From Prorocentrum cordatum (Eukaryota; Sar; Dinophyceae; Prorocentrales; Prorocentraceae): DNA of 64,000 nt. Where the stretch lies: assembly GCA_963575745.1 (NCBI GenBank), contig CAUYUJ010001392.1:348759-412758 (forward strand), in the 5' to 3' direction. The notes beneath the pieces are model-generated. The model saw only the letters and a list, made by a program, of their open reading frames with translations. It ran no database searches and was not told where the DNA came from. Below, one piece after another: positions 36,101 through 48,100 of this stretch (within the stretch, counting starts at the first letter, position 1; each line of letters begins with the position of its first letter). Both the position numbers and the translations under genes were made by a program.

Positions 36101-39100
36101 TCTTCGGCGACCATACCCAGAACCGCACCTTCGATGGCATGTCCACCTGCTCGGGCCCCGGGGGCGGCGACAGCAGCGATGAGGACTCGGAGGGCGCCTG
36201 GGGGCCCTCAGCAGCAGCGGCGGGCCTGCCTCCGCAGGCAGCGGCGCGGTTCGATGACAGTGATGTGGACCCCTTCGAATGCCTCGACGCCGAGCTCGAC
36301 GTGGACCACGCGGTGGAGGATGGCGGCGTGCAGACAGTCGCTGGGGCCGCGCTGCCTGGAGCAGGGCGCAGCAGCGCAGCAGCTGAGGGTGCGGGCCCCG
36401 CCGCGTCCGCAGCGCCTGCGGCCGCGGTCTCGCAGGGAGGCTCGCGAGGCCAGGCCTCGGCTTCCCTGCCCGGGGCGGGCCCCGCCACCAGCCGAGAGGC
36501 CAGAGCGAGCTTGCCTAGCTTCGCTATCGACGACGTGACGTGGTACAGCACCGCGGCCGCTCCCAGACCCGTCGTGGAGCCGCTGGTGTACAGCGCGGTT
36601 GAGTCAGCCGCCGTTCAGGTCGGTGGAGCCCTGATGTCCTGGGGACGTCCACTGGAGAGCGAGAAAGGGCCAGGAATTTATGTTTCACGCAAGCGAAGAA
36701 AAGCAACCTATTTTATTGTCTTTTGGTCCACATAGGAAAACAGTGTTGTCGCGCTTGTTTTTCTTATGCGCATAAAATGCTATGCGTCGGAACCTTCGTT
36801 TTTTATTGCCATCGATGTGCATGCCGAATAGATACTATACAACATACGTGCATCTTATTTACATTGTAATCATCATACATGTGTATCTTATTTACATTAC
36901 ATTGCACCTCGCCTTGCAATCATCATACGTGCATCTTATTACTTCACTTCGGTATGTTCCGAACCCCCACATATAGCAAGGGGCGGTGGGCCTCCCTGTG
37001 GGGCACGATCCGCGCGCGGGGTGCGGAGCTCGCGGGGCCAGCAAGGGGGCCCTCGGAGCCTCGGGCCCCTGGGGCGGCGGCGGCGCGCCGAAGCGCGCAG
37101 CGCACGGAATACGCCCAGAAGTGCCGAAGCGCGCAGCGCTTGGAATACAGCGGCGGCAGCGGGGGGGGGTGAGGAAGGGGGTTTTCTCTAAAGGGCTCCG
37201 AGAAACTGGCCCTCTGAGATTCGCGCGAGCTGTGCCCTCTGAGCCCGAATGCCTCTGATGGCAAAAAACTGGATGCACAAGACAGGGCGCATTCCTCTCC
37301 ATCCTTCCCCTCCCTCCTCACGTCTCTCCTCCCCGCGCCCCAAGGGCCGCCCCAACGGGCTCGTAGGGCCCTCGTAGGGCCCGAGTTCTACGCTTCAGGT
37401 GCGGCGCTGCTGCTTCTGGAGCTTCAGGTTTTCTTTCTGGAGCTTGCGATTTTCCTTCTTGAGCTCTACGTTCGACCGCCTGATCTTGATGAGGCGATCC
37501 TCGAGGCGGCACCTCGCCTTCTGAAGCGCCTTGATCAGGATACTCCTCGCCTTGATCTTCTCCCACAGCTCCCCGCGCGAGAGCTGCTTCGCCATCTTCA
37601 GCGACTGGCCGTGGTGAGCTGGTGGGAGTACGGATGGGACCGATGCCGATATGCCTCCGACAAGGCGACGCGTCGCCGAAACCCTCCTTGGGCACGAGTG
37701 GCTACGGAGTCAACGGCAATGCAGTTTGAGGATGTCTCAGGCGAAATCGTTCCCTTGGGGGTCGCGATTTGCATTTCACCCCGATGACGTTTTCTTGACC
37801 TCTCGTTTCGGGCTGAGGAGCCCCCCGACGAAATCGTCATTTAGGGCGACGCGAGTGGGGATGTCTCAGGCGACACCGTCAGGTTGGTAAACCTTATGCG
37901 CCGTTTAAGACTGAGCACGTTCCTGAACATCTTGTCCAGTGAAGATGTCTCAAGCGAAGTCGTCTTCTGTGGGGAACCTGGGAACCTGGCGGTGCTGGCA
38001 ATGAAGTGCATTTCTTGTTTTCGGCATCGCAAACTCGAATCTGACCTAGAATATATCCGCCCAGAAAGGGCAGTAACCATGTGGCCCTGAACACCACGCT
38101 GTACCCCTCATGCCCGAGAAAATGGCTCGGTGCATTTTGTAGGCCTTGCCGAAGAAAACCGCAACTTCAGCCACAGCGTGTTCAAATTAAATCCTCGAGC
38201 GAGGACGTGGCCCGCATGCTGCAGGCTGCCAGCAAAAGATGACACACATATTTGGATAATCAATGCGCTGGCTGAACTCGCGCACTCAAGCAGCGGCGAC
38301 CTCACCATCGGGCCCCTCGGGGGCGCCGTCGCCGTCCAAGCGGGCCTTCTTGGCCGCGGGCTCCCCGCTGCCGCCGTCCTCCAGCGGAGCAAGAGTTGCT
38401 GGGGGCTCGGCAGCGCTGGCGGTCACGAGCGGAGGCCGCGTCGCCTCCGACACGTAATTCTCTGCAGTGAATTCAAAGCTGCCGTTCTTCTTCAGGTCTG
38501 GCACCTTGATCAAGACATTGGAAGTCGCAGCCGGCCTGAAAATCATTTCGAGCACCTTCTTGACCTTTTCGCTCACGTCGACCCCGTCGCCGAACACCAG
38601 CGTCGGCGTCGACGAGGTAACCTCGCGAACGTCCCAAGCTGGAGGAACTGCAACCTTCGGCCGATGCACTGACACAACATAGACGCTGCCGTTCTCCATT
38701 TCGATCTTGCCGAGTAAGAAGCCTTTAGATGCGACGGTCTGCGCCGCAATGGTCTTCTCCTCGGCGTCGCTGCCCACGAGGGCCGCCACGACCATGCCTG
38801 GAGGCCCGAAACGTGGGTTGGGGCAGTCTTGGGGCCCTCTCGGCGCCATCTTCGGGCCATCTTGGGCCCTCCCTAGGGCCCTCAGAAAGGTCCAAGAGGG
38901 GCCCAAGAGCTCTAGAGGGCCCAAGAGGGCCCCTCAGAAGGGTGAGTCCAAAGAGGGCCCCAAGACGGCTCCAAAAGGGCCCCAAGAGGGTCCCAAGACG
39001 AACTCTGTTGGTCTGGGTTGCCATTCCAACATTCCGTTGGAGGCTTCTGAGGGGCCCTCCAGGCCCCCCCAAGAGGCTCCAAGAAGGCCCCAAGAGAGTC

Positions 39101-42100
39101 CCAAGAGCTCTAGACAAACTGCGGGGCAACGAATTCTCCAACCCAAACACATGTGCTCCAATCTTACCCCACGGGAGGGCCCCAAGAGGGGCCCCAGGAG
39201 GAGCCCCCCTGCTGTCAAAAATGTTTCGGACCTGACCCGACCCCCAGTCCTGGGAAAGCAAGTCGGACGTTGCCCTGGTTGGCCTCGAAGTCGATGAAAA
39301 CCTTGCCGCTTTTGACCTCCTTCTGCTTCAGAAGGACACCCGCTGACGATAGGGCGCCCTCGGCGATCTCGGAGTAGCATGCCGACTCAACGGCCGTAGA
39401 CAAGATGTGACCGACGAAGTTGGGAGACGCCAGGTGGACGTGGTTGGGGTACTCCTTCATGCTCTGGATCTTGGCCACCAGCGCCTTGGTGGAACAGTCC
39501 TGTTGGGCGACAGACTTCAGGAGGTCGAATACTCGTTGCGGCGACGGTGACCTGTCCTGCTCCAGCTGGACGAACTCCTTGATCAACTGGGGCTTGTCAG
39601 AGGCGCCCTCGCCCTTCGTGTTTCTCAGCTTCTTGCCAAGCTTTGCTCTGAGGTCAGTAATGCTGAGAAGGTTGGCCTGCATCCTGAGCAAGCCAGCGTC
39701 CTTGGGCGCCAGCCCTTTCTCGAACTCAGGATTCGAGAAACTGGCGATCGTGCCAGCCCAGTGCAGAATCCAAGCATCCATCTCGGCCTCGTCGCACGCC
39801 AGGAACTTCGAGTCGGACTGAGCCAGGGCTGCAAGCACGGACGAGTGCCTACTGACGTACTTCAGCAAGCCGTCCAGTTTCTCAGCGACAGCGGCGTCGT
39901 GACCAGATGCGCTCTTGCCTTCCGTCTTGAGAATGTCCGACACCTCCATGAGGACGCACGCGATCTGCGTGGCCCTGTGGTCCATGAACTGCTTGACTTT
40001 GGAAGGAGTGTCCCAAATCGTCTTCAGTGTAGCCAGCGGCGCATCATCGGCAGACTCAGGAGGCGACCAGAACTTGGAGTCCGCATCCGCGATGGCGCTC
40101 GCAAAGCACATCGTGTCCGACGGGTAGCCGAAATTCACTTGTGCCAACACAGACTTGACGACCAATCGCAACGCCTCAGCAACGCCATTGCACTCGGACG
40201 TCCACTGCAGACCAAGATCCTCCTGCAGATTCCAGAGGCAAGTCACCGCATCCTTCACCACTGCATTCGTCCTAGGAGTCAACTTCATTTCCGCCGCATG
40301 GGAGGAGTACGTGAACGGATTCTTCTTCGTAAAGTCAATGACCTGGTTCACGAACTCTGGGTTCTCGCGCAGAGTCCGCTGCCACGGCAATTCGTCAGCT
40401 GCCACTGCAGGTGAATCATCATCACCATCATCGTCGTGGCCCGTCTTGCTCTTGCCCCTGCCAGCGCGGCCTCTGCCTGTCTTGTTGGCCTTCGCGGCGC
40501 AGCCGACCATGTAGGACACCAACGGGCCGATCTTCTTGAACACTCGGACGCTAACGCCTGCGCCAGTAGCATCTTCCAAGTCAACCTCGAGGACTTCGGC
40601 GTTTACCTCGTACTGCTGCTCAGTGCCCTTCCCCTTCAATTTCTTCGTTTTCCCTGGCCTCGCCTCGACGGCGCCGCGGTAGAGCTGGAGGAAATGGTCG
40701 GGCGTCTTCACCAGACAAACCTTGCCGTCGATGCCGAGCTGGACAATGCGGTCCCACATCGCCTCCAGCTGTTCTGCAGTCGGCGTCGTGTCTCTGACCT
40801 TGCACGAGCGCCTCAGCGCGTCTGCGGCGTAGTCCACGAGAGGTGCCTTACTTCCATTGCCAGCCGCCGCCTCAGGAGTCCCCCTCAGCTCCTTGAGCGA
40901 GTTGAAGTCCTGCTCGGTAGGCTCCAACAGGCGCTTGATCTTTTCCATGCCACTCGACTGCGTGCCATCACCAATGTAGATGGAGACGTCGGAGTTCGGC
41001 ACAATGAACTTAAGCGTGGACAGGATCGCCGACGTGCGCCCTGGCGACCCGCGCCCCAGCTGCCGAAGCGTGAAATCGTTGAGCACGAAAATCGAGTCGT
41101 GAGAAGTCTCCTTGATCGCCAGGAACTTGCAGGAGCGCTGGCAGAACTTCAAGTAGCGATCCCACACCTCGCCTTTTGCATCACCGAAGAAGTCGCATGC
41201 TTTGTCGAACGGCAGGAGCTTTTTGAAGAAAGGCGTCGGTCTCGAATTCAGCCATTCCTTGCGTTTCTGATAATAGCCCTTCTGGCTGCCATCAACATCT
41301 CTCGACACTATTCCGTGCTTTTTGCGGTAGCACTCCCAGCTCTTCTTGTACTCGTCGGTCTTCCGATATTTTTGGATGTGGCTGACGATGGACCCTTTCC
41401 CCACCAGCTGGTTCCCTAAGTCCACCAAGTACAAAATCACAATGCTCGGCGTGTCGTGCCTGAAGATCGTGACATCGCGCACCTGGCCCTCGATGGTGCG
41501 CTTGACGTTCTCAACGTCTGGAGAATCCTCGAAGGCTCCGTACGCAGCCTCTTTGAGGGTGGCACCGCTCACGACCCACAAGCGTTCAGGGAACTGAGCG
41601 GATGGATTCGATGCAACCACCCAGGTTTCGCTACGAACGCCACGCAGCACGCCGTCCTTGATGATTCCCTCCTTGTAGTCTTGGTAAGTATCTTCCTCGT
41701 ATCTGTCGTTGAGCTCGTGGCGCTCGAATATCTTCTGGCCAGGATAACGAGAGTCGAAGTAGGGTCTGGTCACCACGCATTCTTTGTTGATCACCCACTC
41801 ATCCCATATTTTGTCCTGTAAGGAGCGCCCTGTGAGGCCTGGGTACATGGTTTTGATGTCAACGTGAGCCTCCGCATCGGCAGAACTCGCCATGCCTCGA
41901 ATGGTGACGCGATGAATCAGAACGGTTCCCAGTGCGAAAAGGCGCCAGATGAACGAACTTGAGCAAACAAATGCTACGACGCTCCATGGGTGCAACGTTG
42001 TTTTGAAGTTGTTTCGGTGCCCGCGGGCATCACAATACCGGCCCTGGGACCACGGCCAGGCCCCTCGAGGACCTCGAAATCCAAGTTTGAAGGTCCCGCA

Positions 42101-45100
42101 AGGGCTGCCGAAGCCTCAAATATTTGATTTCAAATGCCCCGCAGAGGCCCCCAAGACGGCCCCGAGAGGGCTCCAAGACTTTTTTCGCCCTGCCGAAATC
42201 GTGGCGCGACGGACGAGACATGCTTCGCATGTGTGAGAACACGTGGTTTTCAGCCAAGAGGCCTCCAAGACGCCCAAGATGAGGGCCTCCAAGACTGCCA
42301 AGATGGCCTCCAAGATGCCACCAGGACGGCCAAGATGGCCTCCAAGATGGCCCCAAGATGCCTCCAAGACGGCCCAAGATGCACCTAATACTGCCTTAGA
42401 TGTGCCCGCCCACGGTGTGATGCGTCTGATATTTCTATCGCCTGTGGCGAGCTCTCCAAACACAGCATAGCATGTGTGTGAATACTTTATCGTCTGTGGC
42501 GAGCTCTCTAAACACAGCATAGCAGATGTGTGAATATTCTATCGGCTGTGGCGAGCCTTCTAAACACAGCATAACATATGTGTGAATATTTTATCGTCTG
42601 TGGCGAGCTCTCTAAACACAGCATAGCATATGTGTGAATATTTTATCGCCTGTGGCGAGCTCTCTAAACACAGCATAGCATATGTGTGAATATGTTATCG
42701 CCTGTGGCGAGCTCTCCAAACACAGCATAACATGTGTGTGAATATTTTATCGTCTGTGGCGAGCTCTCTAAACACAGCATAGCATGTGTGTGACTAGTTT
42801 ATCGTCTGTGGCGAGCTCTCCAAACACAGCATAGCATATGTGTGATTTGGTTTATCGTCTGTGGCGAGCTCTCCAAACACAGCATAGCAACTATGTGAAT
42901 ATTCAATCGCTTCGCTCATTCCGCCTGCCCATATTGTAGCATCGCTGGCGCTTGCTTGCGTGCTCGGGGGATCATTCGGCTGCCTCCTGGGGCTGCTTGG
43001 GTGCCTCTTGGGAGCCTCTGAGGAGCCTCCTGAAGCCCTCTGGTGGGGGCCTCTTGAGGCTTCTAGTGGCCTCTTGGGTCCTCCTGGGGGCTTCCTCCTA
43101 CTCCTGCTCCTGGCTCTGGCCCTGGTCCTGCTCCTGCATCTCCTCCTCCTCATTACCAGGGAGCTCGAGTGACGCTCTCGACATCAATCTTTCAGCACGC
43201 CAATGCGATCACTCCAGCACGAATGACGCTGCGCAACACCTGCAAATATGTCCAACTAGGAGCCTGGCCAAATGCGCTGGCACATCTAATTTCAAGCGCC
43301 GTGCGCGCGCACACACTTCGTCCAAGCACCCCGAGTGGGCGATCAGGCCACATGCCGCGCACGCAGAGTCGTCTGCCTTGACCCGTTCATGACACACGTT
43401 GCACAAAGCTGCGCCGAAAAAGAGATCACTATCCACCACTCCCCGAGCCTTCCTGATGAATCTGAAGGCTGAGACCACCTGTTCTGGCATCCTCTCCCTC
43501 ATATCTCTCGGCTTGACCATCCTGACAGTTGTGTGGAACACGGGGGAGCAACGATCGCCTGGCGGCAGTCGGCGATCTTCGGGTCTCGGCGGGCGGTGCT
43601 TGTAGACCACGCGCATGCCAGAGTCGACCCGAATCCTCTGGGGAGCACAACGAATCCTACCTCGGGGCCCTCTTGGGCCATCTTGTGGCCGACATAATTT
43701 TCACGAGGGGAGGGCCCAAAGTGTTCTGGGGAGGGTGAACAAACCCAAAATCATTTCCCATGGCCCCTCCTGGACAATCTTTCTGCCCTCCTGGAGCCCT
43801 CTTGGGATTATCCCAGAGCCCTCTTAGAGCCCCTGCTGAGGGCCCACAACCCTGGGTTGGAGCCCTCTTGGGGGCCTCTGGAGCCGACTCGGGACCGTTG
43901 CCGTCGTCGTCGGGCGTCCGTGCGTGGCCGTTGCCGTCGTCGTCGGCGTCGTCGTCGCCGCCGCCGTTGCCACTTGAAAAACAGAAAGTCAGGAATTCCA
44001 TGTTTTTCAAGTTGCTCCAAGCGTGTGGGAGGTGTCGTCGTCGTCGTCGTCGTCGTCGCCGGCGTCGTCGGCCAGCGGCGGCGGCGGCGACGGCGACGGC
44101 GTGACAGAGGCGGTGGGCCCTTGCAGCCTGGTCCCCATCGGCTCCAAGAGGGCCCCAAGGGGGCCCCAAGAGGGCCCCAAGAGCGGTCATCTTGGATCAT
44201 CATTACTCCGAACCCCCAGGGTTCCATCGCCCCTCTCCGAGGTCGACGTCCTCCCAGTACCACCAGTCCAGCGAGGTCGCAAGCGCCCCTGCTACCACGC
44301 TGGCCACGGAGAAGAGGGACACGCACTTGTTCGTTGGTTCAGGCACGACGTGACCGCCAGACATCAAAGACCCCAGAAGGCTCTTGAGCCCGTTGTAGCT
44401 GTCCCTGGCGGACGCCTTGGCTCGATTGACACGGAGCAGCTCATCTCGATCTCGATCATCTCGATCTCCGCCGTAGTCGTCGCAGCTGGCCGCCGCGCGA
44501 GGACGAGGCGGTCGAGGTCGATCATAGACGGCATCGCCCTCGGCTTCGTCTCCCCCCATCTCCATGCGCACCTTCGCTGCCTCGACGACTTCCTCGATGC
44601 TAGTGTCGTGGCCACCGCATCCAGCCTCCAAGTCCTCCCTCTCGCCAGGGTCCAGGGAGACGAGATACTTCGTGACCTCGACGACCTCGGTCGCCTCATC
44701 GCCGTCCTCGCTGTCGTCGTCCTCCTCGTCGCCATTGTCCCCATCGGCCGCGTCGTCGCCGTTGGCCCAGGCTATGGCCATGGCGACCGCCTCTTCATCT
44801 ACCTTTTTCAACCTTTTACGTGCCTTGGCGCATTGCAGCTGGAAACCATCCACGACTGATGCCTGGAACGTGTTGTCCCACTTGAGCTGCGCCGCCTGGA
44901 AGCTCAAGTGGACCTCGAGGCCGCGGGACCCTGCCTGCTGGATCAGATGCCCAACTACCCAGTGGAATTTGCGATGCGCAATCGGCCTCTGCAACCTGAC
45001 GACGCCCAGCCCGCCAGGGCTGACAGCATCAAAGTTCTGGCACAGCGGTGCGATCCAAAAGGTCGCTCTCCCGACCTTGCTGCTGACGAGAAACCACTCT

Positions 45101-48100
45101 TCGACGTCTTCGCCCTCATCGCCAAACTTGTGCTTCACAATCACTGCGTAGGCAGACGATGGGCCAAAGCTCGCACCGACGGTAGACTCGAATGACTTCC
45201 GCATGCTCAGCAATATCGCCGCGCATCGGTCGAGAATGTTCTGGGGAAAACGCGGATCAGGCGCATGGTCCATCATGTCGCCGCCGTGCAGTTGGAGCTC
45301 GAGGCCGTCGTCGTCGCCCCAGTCGTCCTCCCCGCCGCGATCTGAGTTGGATCCTCCAGCCCCAGCAGCAGCCCCGCCACGTGGATCATCTCGGTGCCCG
45401 CCGCAATCAGCAGCCACGAACTCCGCGTCCGAATCCATATCCATGATAGCGAGAGCGTCGTCGTCAGACTGGCCGCCCACTGGGCCATCCTCGACGGCGA
45501 GGGCCTCGGCCTCGACGGCGTTGGAGTGAAACGCTGCCAGCGCCAGCGGTATGGCGTCGTAGCTGTCGGCGTCGACGGAGCCGCTGGCCGCGCCCTTGAG
45601 CCTGTCCTCCAAGGATTTGCAGAATGCCATGGTGGCGACGTGGCCCTCCGCCATATCCTCGATCAGCTGATCGCGCCTCTCCTTTGCATCTCGCCGAGCA
45701 GTCCTGGAGGATTGGTCCCCGCCAATGATGCCCAACGTTTTCTTGAGTGTAAGCCTGCTCGACATGAGTTTTAGCTTGATGCTGGGCGCCACTTTGCCCA
45801 TCCACTTAAGTATCGAATTGCACCCCTCGATGTCGCGGACGGACATCTTCAGGATGGACGCGGCGTCGGCAAGCAGCGTCCAGCAGCGACTGCAGAGAGT
45901 CCCGTCAGCTGATGCCTGCTTCAATTCCGCCTCGAACGCCGCCCTGAACTTCATGGTCGTGTCGTCGACGATCCCAGCGTCCGTGAGCAGCTCATGGGCG
46001 ATGCGCCCCCTCCGCTCGCACCTGGCGTCGGCAGGCGAAACAACCATGTAAAACAGTCGGAAAGGGTACTGCTGGCAGTATGGCTGCACGACGCGCCGAT
46101 AGAACTCGGCGTGCTGCTCCAGCGCCGAAGAGACCGCCTCGCAAAAGAGCTCTTCCAGCGAGCCCGCGCCGTCATCATTGAGGTTCGGTGCACTCAGGAC
46201 CTCCTCCAGCGGGGTCAGCCACACCTCTGTGCGCAAGGGCGGCCAGGGGCTGCAGGACGGGCAGACGGCATCTGAGGTAAGTCGTTCGGCCCCTTTCCCC
46301 CAGCGATCATCGCCATCCTCGTTGCCTGCATCCCTCTGTTAACCCATCATCCTTGCCCCCAGCTCGCGAACGACTCACCCCATGCGTGCCGTCTGCCTGC
46401 CCCGTCGCCAGCCCCGCGCCGCCCGCGCCCGCTGCCTCGACGAACGACTCCTCGTCGAGCAAGCGCGCGATGCCCTCGTAGATCTGCTTGCCCTTGAACC
46501 CAATGAGTTCGACGAGCATCCCCGATTGCGAACCTCCTTCCTGCTTTTTCCTGAGCCATCTGGAAAAATGTTCGGCGCCCCATCTGGACGCGTGCGAGAC
46601 GACGTATGATGACCAAAACTTCATTGATTGCAAGCCAGCGATGGTCGCCTTCTGGAACTTGCCCTTGCGCTCCTGGAAGTGTTTCGCATCCTCTTCGAAT
46701 GTCGACGCCAATTCCACCAAGTCTGCATTCGCCTTCTGTTTTTTCGTCTTGCCGAGCAGCTTGCGCACCCGTTTCACATGGGTGTCAAACTCAACCAGCG
46801 CCTTCTTCACCACCACGGGCAGTTCGCGCCACAGCCGAGCTTCGTGAAACCATTCTTCGCACGCAAAGATAGAAGACCATCTGCCTTTCAAAGGGCGCGG
46901 CGGCAGGCGCCGAACGAGTGCTTGCACGCCGCTGTCTGGCCCGAAGTCTCTCCAGGCGTGCTTGAAGCGGAGACCGTTTCCAGTTGAGCGAATCGTGTTC
47001 GTGATAGTAGCAAGTAAACTCCAGTAAACGTCGTACCGCTGTACATTCACCCCAGTGATCAGGGCGTCGATGTGGTCCAAGCAGAATACGCGAGTGTTTC
47101 ATACATTTTTTGTCCAGCGACTTCCTCAGCAATAAGATTGGCCGCACTTTTCTCGTCGCCACCCTGATCGCTCGAGAAAATATACCACATCAGGTGGGAG
47201 CCCAAGTCGCCGAAGTCGGAGTTCCACGCTGGCACGCCCACTGCCTGTATGTGTTTGATGTACAAAGCCTTGACTTTGCCACCTGTGCAGTTCAGTACGG
47301 GTTCGTTAAGGCATGGAGTGACGACGCGACGATCTGACCTGGCTCCTGCAACATCCCTGAAACACGCATCGACTGCACAGACGTGTACTTTGTAATCTGC
47401 ATTTTGTTTGCCCACAGTTGAATTTGCAGCGTCCCCTCTGATTGCAAATATGGCCCACGACTGGATGTCCGATTCTCCTGCAGCCCCGCGAGTATACAGC
47501 AGGCGCCGTCGAAAGAAACGCTGTGATTCAAGCCAAATGTTTGCTGCTGCTATGAATTCCCATCGTTCCACCGATTGTCTGGATATATCTAAATCCATGG
47601 TGCGAGTGAGGCCCAACGTACCGATGTGTGATAAATTCCGAGACAGCGCGATTGCATAGCCTGCTTTCGCTGGAACCTTGGACGTGCACGTTGCTCCTTT
47701 TTTCTTAATGCATATCGCTGTGCTGCGAGCCACGCTGGCGGCAATTTCCGCCCTGACCAACTTCTTTTTAACTTTGTTCAATTCTTTTCTCAAAAGCTTC
47801 TTCTCTATTTCTTTTCGTTGAGCCTTGGTGACGTTTGACTTTGAAACCACTCGCGCATCTGTACTCAAGCGCAGCTTTCTTTTTTTACTGGTGGGAAGCT
47901 TGGCCTTTGCTTCTGGCTTTGCCACTACTGCCATTGCCTTCGCCGATGCAACCATTTTTTCCCGAGCCACTTCAATGAGGTCCATGCATTTTGGCAACGG
48001 CAAGCTCTCACTCTTTCCAAAATAATTCACTCCATGCCAAATTGCAACTGCATCCATCGTACGCGGGTGAGGACATTTCTTTTTGAGCTGGCCCACGTTT

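Noticed and set aside
36640-36735. Last 32 codons of the endonuclease frame (SWGRPLESEKG.. to the stop at 36735)
   Set aside because: They lie beyond the target-site duplication in transposon sequence, so they are read-through, not LINE protein.
42431-42905. Regularly spaced repeat array that could be mistaken for CRISPR
   Set aside because: The whole 52-bp unit is repeated with no variable spacers, and the context is eukaryotic.
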